Source: Dipteris shenzhenensis (lineage: Eukaryota; Polypodiophyta; Polypodiopsida; Gleicheniales). Taken from it: a DNA stretch of 64,000 bases. Below are positions 52,150 to 60,484 of the stretch, piece by piece (the stretch's first letter is position 1; each line of letters starts with the position of its first letter). The position numbers were made by a program, and so were the translations under genes. The DNA lies in assembly GCA_047967505.1 (NCBI GenBank), contig CM106540.1; one strand, 5' to 3'. The notes under the pieces are model-generated. The model had not been told where the DNA came from, did not search any database, and saw only the letters and a list, made by a program, of their open reading frames with translations.

Positions 52150-52790
52150 TTAATGTTCTTCTTGATGTTCTGGATATTCTTGATTTTCTGCAGGTCAGGG
52201 ACAGATGTCAAGTTGCAGTGGGGGGGGCTGTTGGCCAACAGAGGCAGCCAATCAGCTGCTGTTGATGACGCCACAGGAGAGAGCAGCCAATAGGCTGCCG
52301 TGTGAGCGAGTCGGGGCTGTAGAGGGGCTGTAGGGGGCTGTGGGTAGGCACAACAGTGTAGGGGGCTGTAGATAGGCTGAGAGCAAGCGGGGGGGCTAGG
52401 AGAGGTGTTGCGACAGGGGGGGAGTGGCTGAGGGGGTAGTGGGAGTAGTAGAGGGGTGGCGAGGGGGTGGCTGAGGGGTGGCGGGGGGGCTGTAGGTAGG
52501 CTGAGAGCAAGCGGGGGGGCTAGGAGGGAAGGGGGGGTGGCTGGAGAGCAGGCGGGGGTGGCTGAGGGGTAGAGGGAGTAGCTGAGGGGTCGCGAGGGGG
52601 GGTGGATGAGGGATGGCGGGGAGCTGAGGGGTGGCGGGTGGCTGGAGTGGAGGAGGTGGAGCAGGAGGGGCAGCAGAGGCGGAGCAGGAGGGGAGGAGGC
52701 GGAGCAGGAGGGGCTGAGGGGTGGCGGGTGGCTGGAGTGGAGGAGGCGGAGCAGAAGGGGAGGAGGCGGCACAGCAGAGGGAGCTGCAGC
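52150..52790 (-). promoter_or_regulatory. C/T-rich 5' leader of LINE D-1 (G-rich on plus)
   Basis: G/A-rich on the plus strand with internal repeats (GGGTGGCGGGTGGCTGGAGT near 52632 and 52719). It sits upstream of ORF1 in the element's sense and abuts the (GA)n tail of LINE D-2. A 269-codon Pro/Ser-rich minus-strand frame here is compositional. Confidence 0.55.
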
Positions 52791-52874
52791 AGGCCACAGA
52801 GAGAGAGAGAGAAAGAGAGAGAGAGGGACTAATGGACAGACGGACTGAGGGAGAAATGCATTAACGTCTACAGG

Positions 52875-52889
52875 AGGCCTCGCGGGCCT
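52875..52889 (-). other. LINE D 3' hairpin, copy D-2
   Basis: AGGCC-TCGCG-GGCCT on the plus strand, self-complementary stem of 5 bp, at the same position relative to the tail as in D-1 and D-4. Confidence 0.65.
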
Positions 52890-53197
52890 ATGAGACAAAT
52901 GCAAAACCAAAAGGTAACTTATGCAAGCCACTAAGGGCTGAAGCAAAGGGCTCACAAAGGCCCTTGCTGAAAGCTAAAGTGCTACGCTAGTGAACAAAAT
53001 AGTAGAGTAGCAAAATATTAGAAGATTGTCACGTGCTCAAAGCTAACGCTCCTAGTACGTACCCAGGTTCCATATATCTAGGTAACCTAGTGGCTCTCTA
53101 ATGAGACGTGAGAAGCTCTCGTATGTGTGTCTGTCGAGCTGCTTGTCGATGCGGTGGAGGGTGTGGTCTCCCCGATCTCTATATTTGAAGGGCTACA

Positions 53198-53908
53198 TCA
53201 ATGATGACGCCTCGTCTCTGACGGTCTGAAATGGACCGGACCTTGATCATGTGTGTCCCTCTCTATGTCGCATGTGGAGAGCGTCTCTTGTCTGGTAGCA
53301 CCATGGCAGAGACTCCCACTGCTAATCCACGATGCTCTCATCTCGCCTGCAACCGACTCAGATGCATAGAGATCTGTAACAAGTGTTTGTGCTCTGTCGA
53401 TCTCGGTGACCTGTGGCATCAATCTCTGTTGCTCTCTGGTGTGTCGCATGAGTATATCTCTTTGTCGTCGCATCTCAATCAGATAGAGCCAATCACAAAC
53501 CTGATCGGGAAAATGGATCAACCGTGTAAGTGGACCAAAGCCATGCCCCTCCTGGAAGAGGCAGTGATATCGCCCTCGGATCTCATAATAGACTGGGTAG
53601 ACACACACAAAGTGCTTCTCCATCTCAATCTCCTCCATCTGGCATAGTGTGCAAATCCTCTGATGTCTGGGTATGCTAGCAGCTCTCCCAGCGTCAATCC
53701 TGAGCAGATGTGGCGAGACTCGCAACTGCCAGATGGCGATCCTCAATGCATGTGAGACTCTCCTGTCCTCGAGGTACTGAGGTCTGATGATGAGACCATG
53801 CTCTGAGACCCTCAAGAAGTGGTCACGGTAGAACAAGATCTTGGTGGGAAACTCCTCTCCCCCCCCCCCCCAAGCCCTAGATGTATGGAGCTGGAGGAGG
53901 TCCACCAA
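53198..53908 (-). pseudogene. LINE D-2 ORF2 C-terminal domain
   Basis: A 236-codon open frame. RVSHALRIAIWQLRVSPHLL is followed by the zinc-type motif C-T-L-C-Q-M...E-K-H-F-V-C-V-Y (final Cys position changed), VYYEIRGRYHCLFQEGHGFG, and a His/Arg-rich tail. It matches D-1 (47876-48361) over about 100 residues. It is the longest open frame of this lineage here. Confidence 0.82.
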
Positions 53909-54377
53909 CCGTATGATACGGTTGATCTCATCTCATGGGATCATCTGAGGTGGTGCATCCACGCTATACTGAAAGGGGGAAAGTCTGTCCATCTGAATGC
54001 CATGACTACCAAACCATGTAGATACTCGTGCGTACCATGCTGTATCAACACTGCTCTCTGCTAGTCGTCTGGAAGACTCCAATGCTAGTCTCAGTAATCG
54101 TCACTGGGGTAAGGCCCAGACTCTGTGGAGGAAGGTCAATGTCTACAAGATGGCATCAACTTGGAGAGGGGTCATGGTGAACTTTGCCTGTATAAACTGA
54201 TGGGGGCTGAGAGCTTGCTCTGAATCATCATGGATCCCATAATCACCTGTAGCCTCTCAAATCTCCTCCACTCTGTCGCTGAAATATCACTCCTCCAAAA
54301 AGGTACTGCATACATGGCAGTTAGTCTCACCAGCATGTCAAAAGCCAGCGCTTTGTCGAAGGGTCCTAGAAGTGTGC

Positions 54378-55290
54378 CTAGAAGTATCGCCTCTCTACTC
54401 GGGCTAGAGCACCCCGTCCTCGTGTGAGTTGTGTCGTACCTGCATGGATCATCGTGAAACCTGGTCCAGTGAACACTACCCCCGAATATGTGTAAGACTG
54501 CACTATCTCCACTCGCTCGTCACGGTATGTGAAGCTATGGTGACGAGACACTGCTCGCAAGGTGTTGAAGATCATAACCTTGGTTTTCCCAAGGTTCACT
54601 GTCAAATCTGTCTCTGCAAAACTTCTCCAAATCCTCTAGATGTTTCCGCAATCCCTCTGCTGAGGATGATATGAGGACTATGTCATCTGCGTACAGCAAT
54701 ACCTGCACCATCAGGTTAGCCAAAAGCGAACCCTCTCCACCTAGGCGATCTACAAAGGAAGTGATCTCATCGATATAGAGTCCGAAGAGAGTCAAGGGGC
54801 AGCTTTATTTTACTCCGATAGTGCTCTCAACCAAGTCTGATAGGCCTCCTGGGGCACGTGACTTCCCTCCGACGGACTCATATCGACTCGTGACCCCCCA
54901 AAATCATGAAATCTAGGAGCTGCAACTCATGCAACCTTCTGATCAGGCAAGAACGTGGGATAGTATCAAATGCCTTACGAAAGTCTACGAAGCAAGTGTA
55001 GACTTTCTAATGCCTCGACTTCGCTTCCTTAAAAATAGCCCTCAAGGTTAAAAATGTGGTCCAGGGTGGACTATTGTCTCCGAAAACCTACCTACCCAAG
55101 AGCCCACTGCCTGTTACCCTTTGTGTGGCTGTTGATCTCCCTCTCCAGTACCGAACCTTATATCTTAACTAGAGTGTAGCCAATCATAAGAGTGCGGTAG
55201 TACCCGGTTTCCATGGGATCGCCTGCCTTGTGTATCGTTTCTATGGTGGTGGTGTTCTAGGTGGGTGGTAAGCTAGGGCATACGGCATGG
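54378..55290 (-). pseudogene. LINE D-2 reverse transcriptase (frameshifted)
   Basis: RT motifs in order on the minus strand: IHKAGDPMETGYYRTLMIG (about 55240-55190), CFVDFRKAFDTIPRSC (motif A, about 54990-54950), then TLFGLYIDEI and VQVLLYADDIVLIS (active site YADD at about 54690), and LTVNLGKTKVMIFNT (about 54605-54560). Motif spacing is that of a LINE RT. Frame changes between motif A and YADD, and after 54600, make it non-coding. Confidence 0.85.
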
Positions 55291-55362
55291 TTGAACAACT
55301 ATGCTAGGATTGGGGTCAAGATCTCTGTCCATGTGTAAAGTGCTCAGTGTGTAGTCCGTCAT

Positions 55363-55615
55363 GATGTGGTGATCTTTGGTTATGAAGCCGAAGAAGGGCA
55401 GCCTGTACATCTGCGCACTAAACAAGTGACAGATAGTGGGTCTGGGAATAGAGGACATATCAGCTGGTGCATGAACTGGGACATCATAAATAGTGTGATC
55501 TTTGATTATGAAGCCGAAGAAGGGTAGCCTGTACACCTGTGCAGTAAACAAGTGACAAATAGTGGGTCTCGCATAGAGGACATATCAGGTGGTGCATGAC
55601 CTAGAACATCATAGA
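55363..55615. repeat. 126-bp tandem duplication in LINE D-2
   Basis: TGATCTTTGGTTATGAAGCC at 55370 recurs as TGATCTTTGATTATGAAGCC at 55496. The two copies are about 90% identical. Confidence 0.85.
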
Positions 55616-55640
55616 AAGAGCATGCATATGTATGCTAGAC

Positions 55641-55860
55641 TGCTAGATCTGTCATGGGGATGGGCGACTTCCCTTCTGACAAGAGCCCCCATCCCATAGT
55701 AGGATGTCATCCACGAAAGAATCTGATCACCTCATCCATCATCTGTACGAGGAAAGCCCACTTCTTACGTCATGTCACTCATTGTGAGATCCGCTATGCC
55801 TCTGGTGAGGTCAAATGTCCCAGTGCTCGCTCAACTATTAGATGGGCTCTCATCTCCCTG
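55641..55860. other. Unassigned sequence between LINE D-2 and LINE A-5
   Basis: No recognisable coding or repeat content. It could be the start of the LINE A-5 leader. Confidence 0.4.
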
Positions 55861-57245
55861 CACTCATCGCACCTCAGCCCCCTCCCTCGCCCCCTACCCC
55901 CGCACCCTCAACCCTCTCCACCACCCTCTACTCCTGCCCCCTTTCCTCACCCTCTCAGCCTCTACCCTCGCCCCCTTCCTCCACTCGCTCAGCCCCTACC
56001 CCCGCCCCCGCCCCGTCCCCCTCACCTTCTCTCCCACCCCTTCAGCCCCACCCCTCCCGTCTTGATATGGGTTTCTCATGTCCAGGGTGGGCAGCCATTG
56101 CCATCACAGGTAGCTGCTGCCCTTTCTGGTATTAGCGACTTCTACCTCTCAGTTGCTCGTACCAGGAGACGAGATATTCTCAGATGTGAGATTGGTGTTC
56201 GCTAGTAGTTGGCAGCTTTGCAGAGGGAAGAGCAGAAACGGCCTTCAGATGCTTTGATTCAGGAGCACCTTGCTACAACAAGGGCTCATCAGCAGGTATT
56301 GCTTGATCAGAGAGCAGAGTATGCCTTTCATGCACGGGAGTTGGCTAAGGTATCTGCTGTGCCATCAAGCCCACTCCAAAGAAAATTTATAATCGGTCTC
56401 CTGAGCTGAGTCATCCAGTCCCTAGAATAGCACCAGCAAGAACAAGCAAACCAGGCCGTGGCCAAGAGGACCTGGTTGACCACCACAACTCTAGAGGCAA
56501 CATCCAGCTTGGCTGAGCTCCAAAAAAGGAGTTTCCTCCTTATGCTCTCCAACACGGGAGCAAACTGCTGCGTGGAAGAAATATCCAAGCCCACCTGGCA
56601 GCCCAAATACCTGACAGGCACACCCCTCTGAGCCCAAGTGAATCCTATGTCAAGCCCTCAAACTCGAGTGTCCTCATCACTGATCCAAAAGCCATTGGAT
56701 TTATGCCAATTTATCTGCGCCCCCGCCGCCAAGCAAAATAAATCCAATGCTGTCCTGAAAGAAGTGAGCGTCTCTGGAGTGGCATCCAAGTAAACTGTTG
56801 TGTCATCTGCCCACTCACTATCAAGTAACTCCTCTTCCCTTCTAATGGGAAGTCTCAACCCAATGATGTCAGCCTGAGATCTAACATAGATACTCATAGC
56901 TTTGGCCACGAAAAAAAAAAGGAAAGGAGCAAGAGAGCATCCCTGACGGACTGATCTGGAAATCTGAAATCTCTCACTCCTTACCCCACCAATAAGTACC
57001 TGGCTGTGGGCTGATCTGTACAAGGAGGAAACACCTCTTATCCAAGCATCAGTAAAGCCAAAACGTAGAAGGGTGCCCTGCAAAAAACCCCAATCTACTC
57101 TGTCATAAGCTTTCTCAAAATCCAAAAGTAGAATGGCTAGATTCTGGCCGCTCTGCATGGCGCACTCTGAAGCTTCCCAGAAAGAGAAAATGTTATCATG
57201 AATGCTTCTGCCATGCACAAATCCCGTCTGAGTGTCATGAATAAG
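55861..57245. mobile_element. LINE A-5: leader plus sense linker plus inverted RT segment
   Basis: A C/T-rich leader (55861-56060) joins directly to plus-strand LINE A endonuclease-RT linker (56060-56340, equal to about 60375-60660 of A-6). At 56341 the sequence flips to minus-strand LINE A RT (56341-57245, equal to about 62155 back to 61250 of A-6). ORF1, endonuclease and the 3' end are missing. This head-to-head arrangement needs an inversion in addition to deletions. Confidence 0.85.
56341..57218 (-). pseudogene. LINE A-5 inverted RT fragment
   Basis: Minus-strand frames: LLLDFEKAYDRVDWGF (RT motif A, about 57130-57085), VRQGCSLAPFLFFF (about 56955-56915), and the active-site region DSEWADDTTVYLDA (W-A-D-D where A-6 has L-A-D-D). 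INWHKSNGFWISDEDT follows, then after a frame change RYLGCQVGLDIS. It is well preserved over 190 codons. Confidence 0.88.
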
Positions 57246-57960
57246 ATCTGGGGGAAATCCCCGTTGGCTGCTGCTCCTCCCCGTTCCCCTGCTGCTCCCC
57301 CTCCCTCAGCCCATCTCTCTCCCCCCTCAGCCTGTCCCTAGCCCCTCCCTGCTGCTCCCCCCCCTCCCCCCCTGCTGCTCCGCCCCCTCCTCCCCTGCTG
57401 CTCCGCCCCCTCCCCCTGCCTGTCCCTCGCTCCCTCCCTCTGCTCCCTGCTTCCACACCCTCCCCCCTGCTGTCCCGCCCCCTCTCCCTGCCTCCGTCCC
57501 CTCCCCCCTGCTGCTCCGCCCCCTCTCCCTGCCTCCGCCCCCTCCCCCCTGCCCCCTGCTGTCCCGCCCCCTCTCCCTGCCTCCGTCCCCTCCCCCCTGC
57601 TGCTCCGCCCCCTCTCCCTGCCTCCGCCCCCTCCCCCCTGCTGCTCCCCCTCTCCCCCCTGCCTCCGCCCCTTCCCCCCTGCTGCTCCGCTCCCTCTCCC
57701 TGCCTCCGCCCCCTCCCCCTTGCTGTCCCGCCCCCTCCCCTGCTGTCCCGCCCCCTCCCTGCTTGCTCTCCCGCCCCCTCTCTTCCTCTCACTCCTCCCT
57801 TTCTTCTCCTCTCCTTTCCCCTCCCTCCCTCTCAGCTTGCCCCTCTCCCCTCTCAGCCCCAGCCCCTCTCCTCCTTCCCTCCCCTTCCCCCCTGCTTCCT
57901 CTTAGCCTCCTTTCCCCTCCCTTGCCCCTCGCAGCTTTTTTGGAACGGAAGGAGCTTTTT
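57246..57960 (+). promoter_or_regulatory. C/T-rich 5' leader of LINE A-6 with 41-bp tandem units
   Basis: Pure pyrimidine plus sparse G. CCCCCTCTCCCTGCCTCCG starts at 57478, 57519, 57567 and 57608, with a close variant at 57690. The spacing is 41, 48, 41 and 82 (2 x 41), so this is a 41-bp monomer array with one 7-bp insertion. Tandem 5' monomers act as promoters in some mammalian LINEs; here that is inference. Confidence 0.7.
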
Positions 57961-57996
57961 TTTCTGTTTGAGTCGGCCTCCTCACCTTGATTGGCG

Positions 57997-59549
57997 ATGG
58001 ATTCCCCGTCAGCCAATCCTACTCCATCTCCACCGGCCGCGAAAACTATCACTTTCTCTAAAGACGAGTTGCAGCAGCTCAAGAAGGATGTAGAGATTGA
58101 GTGCTCTACCACTTTGCTAGCACGCATCTTCGGGTCTCACCCTTCCAGATCCCAAGCCAGAGACTGGATGCTTGCGGCTCTCCCCCAAGACCTCGCTCCT
58201 CGATTGGTAGATGTTCGCCTTCTGGGACGAGGTTTTTTCCAGGTTGTTTTTGACACTCCAGAGGCTGCGAGCACTGTGCTCAAGGCCGATTTCTTACACC
58301 TGGGACACAGGAAGATCTTCTTTGAAGCCTTTCACCTTGGTTTCGACCCAGTGGAGGCAGATAAGAAATTCTTCTCGCTCTTCATCAGGTTCCCCGGGCT
58401 TCCCCAGGTTTACCATCGACTTCTTTCTGTTATTGGGGAGCATTTTGGCGCAGTTGCTGAGATCCCACCCCTCCCTGGGTTGCCATTGACTGCAGCAGAG
58501 GCAACCAAGGCTGATGGGGTTCCTAGAGTTAGGGTCCTTTGCAAGGATCCTAACCTCAAGATGGACCACGTCATGATATAGCGCCCGGATGGTTCCTTTT
58601 TTCGCCAGAGAGTGGAGATTTCAGGCAGGCAGGACCAGTGCAGGATTTGCAGGACCTCGGGACACTTTGCCAGGGATTGTCCCAAGAAGAAGAAAAGGCC
58701 TAAGAAGCCCTCTGGTACAGCTACCGCCTCAGGGCATCGACAGGGGGGACAGGGGGGGGATTAGACCCGGCACTTGCCCCTCGACCTCGACAGAGGGGTG
58801 GTACAGGTCCAGCTCCTGCTCCTCGTTCTTCACGTGGCGGTCCTGCTCAGTCAGGTGGTGGTACAGGTCCAGTACCTATTCCTCGGCCTCGTCAGGGGGG
58901 TGGTACAGGTCCTTCACCTGCTCCTCGACCCCCACCTCCCTCAGGCACATGCGACGCTTTACAGTGGGTTCCAGTACGTGTGCAGGTCCCTCCTTCAGTT
59001 CACGAGGGTACCTTAGTAGACTATGCTTCACCTCGAGCTGTCCTTCCTGTCTCACCTTGCACAGTCCGAGACGCTGAAGCTTCGACCTTCTCCCCAGTTG
59101 CAGCTTCTTCCTTAGATCCAGCACTGCCAGATGTTCCTCTTGAGGACGGAGAGATTTTCGCGGCTGGGCAGACACCGGGTAGAGAGCCTTCCTCACTCCC
59201 TCCCTTGGACAGGGGGAAGGGGATAGCTTACACTGTTGATCATCTTCCCTCACAAGGGATCCTTCGTACTCCGGTGTCTGGATTGCTCCACAGGAACTCG
59301 TTTTCAGCCTTGGCAGACAGTTCAGATTTCCCAGAGGAGGAGTTTGTGCCCGCTACTTTTGGGGAGCCAATGGTTGGATTTCCTATTGACAGGGCTTCTT
59401 CTTCAGGTGCCAGGATTCTTTCCCCTATTGACTTTCCTCCACTCGGTTCCTTCCCTCCTTCCTCGAGCAGGAGGTCTTCCCCTGTTGAGGGGTTTGTTTC
59501 CGCCACTAGGTCGGGTAAGGTGTTCCACTCTACATCCTCCCGTCGATGA
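57997..59549 (+). pseudogene. LINE A-6 ORF1, gag-like zinc-knuckle protein (two breaks)
   Basis: Starts MDSPSANPTPSPPAAKTITF. The DUF4283-like N-terminal block (ECSTTLLARIFGSHPSRSQ; LLGRGFFQVVFDTPE; FIRFPGLPQVYHRLL) is intact. A TAG at 58579-58581 replaces a codon that is CAG-like (Gln) in A-1. After it come the zinc knuckle C-R-I-C-R-T-S-G-H-F-A-R-D-C (about 58642-58680) and a Lys-rich patch. The frame changes at a G-run near 58750 into a Gly/Pro-rich region with three GGTGP-type repeats and a conserved C-terminal block (RNSFSALADSSDFPEEEF; SATRSGKVFHS). The stop TGA at 59547-59549 overlaps the ORF2 ATG. Confidence 0.9.
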
Positions 59550-60484
59550 GGATTATCAGTTGGAACATACAGGGCCTAGGTGGCATCCCACATCGCCGCC
59601 GTAGACAGCTGATCCGGGATCAGCTTCATCCAGGTGTTACTGGGGGTCCCATTGATATATTATTTATTCAGGAGCACAAGCTGGATTTTAGAGATTGTGC
59701 CAAGTCAGGCAAGTTGCTTTCAGGACATACTTTTTGGTCGCCTGCATTGGGCACTAGGGGTGGCACTTCTATTTCAGTTTCGCAGTCGGTTCTCCCCTTA
59801 GTTGTTGGGCACGGAGTCATTATCCCCTCTAGAGCTCAGTGGATTATTCTTTTGATTGGAGGGCGTAAGGTTGGCTTCCTCAACCTATATGCCTCCAACA
59901 TTAGCGGGGAACGTGTCCTTATGTGGAAGACTTTGCTCTCCTGGGCCCCCATTGTGGATTCTTGGGTGATTGGAGGTGACTTTAACATGGTCGAGTTACC
60001 TTCAGACAAAAAAGGGGGTAGAGAAGGCGGACTTCACTCTTTGGAGAGAGCAGCTTGGGATGCCTTCCTTTTCCATTTCTGTGGCAGAGATACTTGGTGT
60101 GATGATGCCTTTCTTATTCAGCCACAGTCCCTCCTGTTCTCTTGGTCGAACAGGAGGCAACAGATGCCTATTCATGCACGCATTGACAGATTTTATGTAG
60201 ATGACTGGGCACTAGACAGAGGTGGATCGGTATGCATTGCTGCGGGGGTTTCCACCTCAGACCATTTCCCTGTTGTTCTGGCTATCTCAGAGCCTCACTT
60301 GAGAGGCCGATCTGCCAGCATCAGGATTCCAGATGCCTTTTACACAGAGGAGGACCTTACAGAGGCAGCCCTACGGATATGGTTTGCTCATGTCCAGGGA
60401 GGGCAGCCACATCCTTCACATTTAGCCGCTGCCCTCTCTGGTATTAGCGACTTTTACTGCTCAGTTGCTTCTACCAAGAGATGA
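59546..60484 (+). pseudogene. LINE A-6 ORF2, AP-endonuclease domain
   Basis: 312 codons with a full endonuclease: N7 in SWNIQGLGG, E43 in FIQEHKLD, D145 and N147 in IGGDFNMV, and D239-H240 in TSDHFPVV. The ATG at 59546 overlaps the ORF1 stop as ATGA. The frame ends in TGA at 60482-60484 in the linker; the related A-5 copy has CGA (Arg) at this point (56170), so this is probably a point mutation. The domain nicks target DNA in LINE retrotransposition. Confidence 0.93.

Larger units (their letters stand above)
43883..52790 (-). mobile_element. LINE D-1, minus strand, interrupted by LINE B-2
   Basis: Reading the minus strand there is a C/T-rich leader (52790 to about 52150), ORF1 (52010-50570) and endonuclease (about 50540-49550). 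A linker and the N-terminal RT follow (49581-48895), then a foreign Copia gag piece (48900-48365), the C-terminal domain (48361-47876), a 3' UTR with a (CAT)n run, and after the LINE B-2 insertion the 3' end with hairpin and (TC)n tail. RT from motif A onward is missing. Its lineage is distinct from LINE A, B and C. Confidence 0.82.
52801..55640 (-). mobile_element. LINE D-2, minus strand, 5' truncated
   Basis: Lies head-to-tail with LINE D-1. From the right it carries linker sequence with a 126-bp tandem duplication (55363-55615), an RT (about 55290-54378), decayed thumb sequence, the C-terminal domain (53908-53198), a 3' UTR, the hairpin (52875-52889) and a (GA)n run (52799-52828) equal to a (TC)n tail on its own strand. 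It lacks ORF1 and endonuclease. It supplies the RT active site missing in D-1. Confidence 0.83.

Noticed and set aside
52146-52955. 269-codon Pro/Ser/Leu-rich open frame on the minus strand
   Set aside because: Arises from the pyrimidine-rich LINE D leader; no domain, and similar frames appear in all three forward frames of comparable leaders.
57235-57792. 185-codon Gly/Arg-rich minus-strand frame
   Set aside because: Antisense of the 41-bp repeat leader of LINE A-6; repeat-driven and without coding signature.
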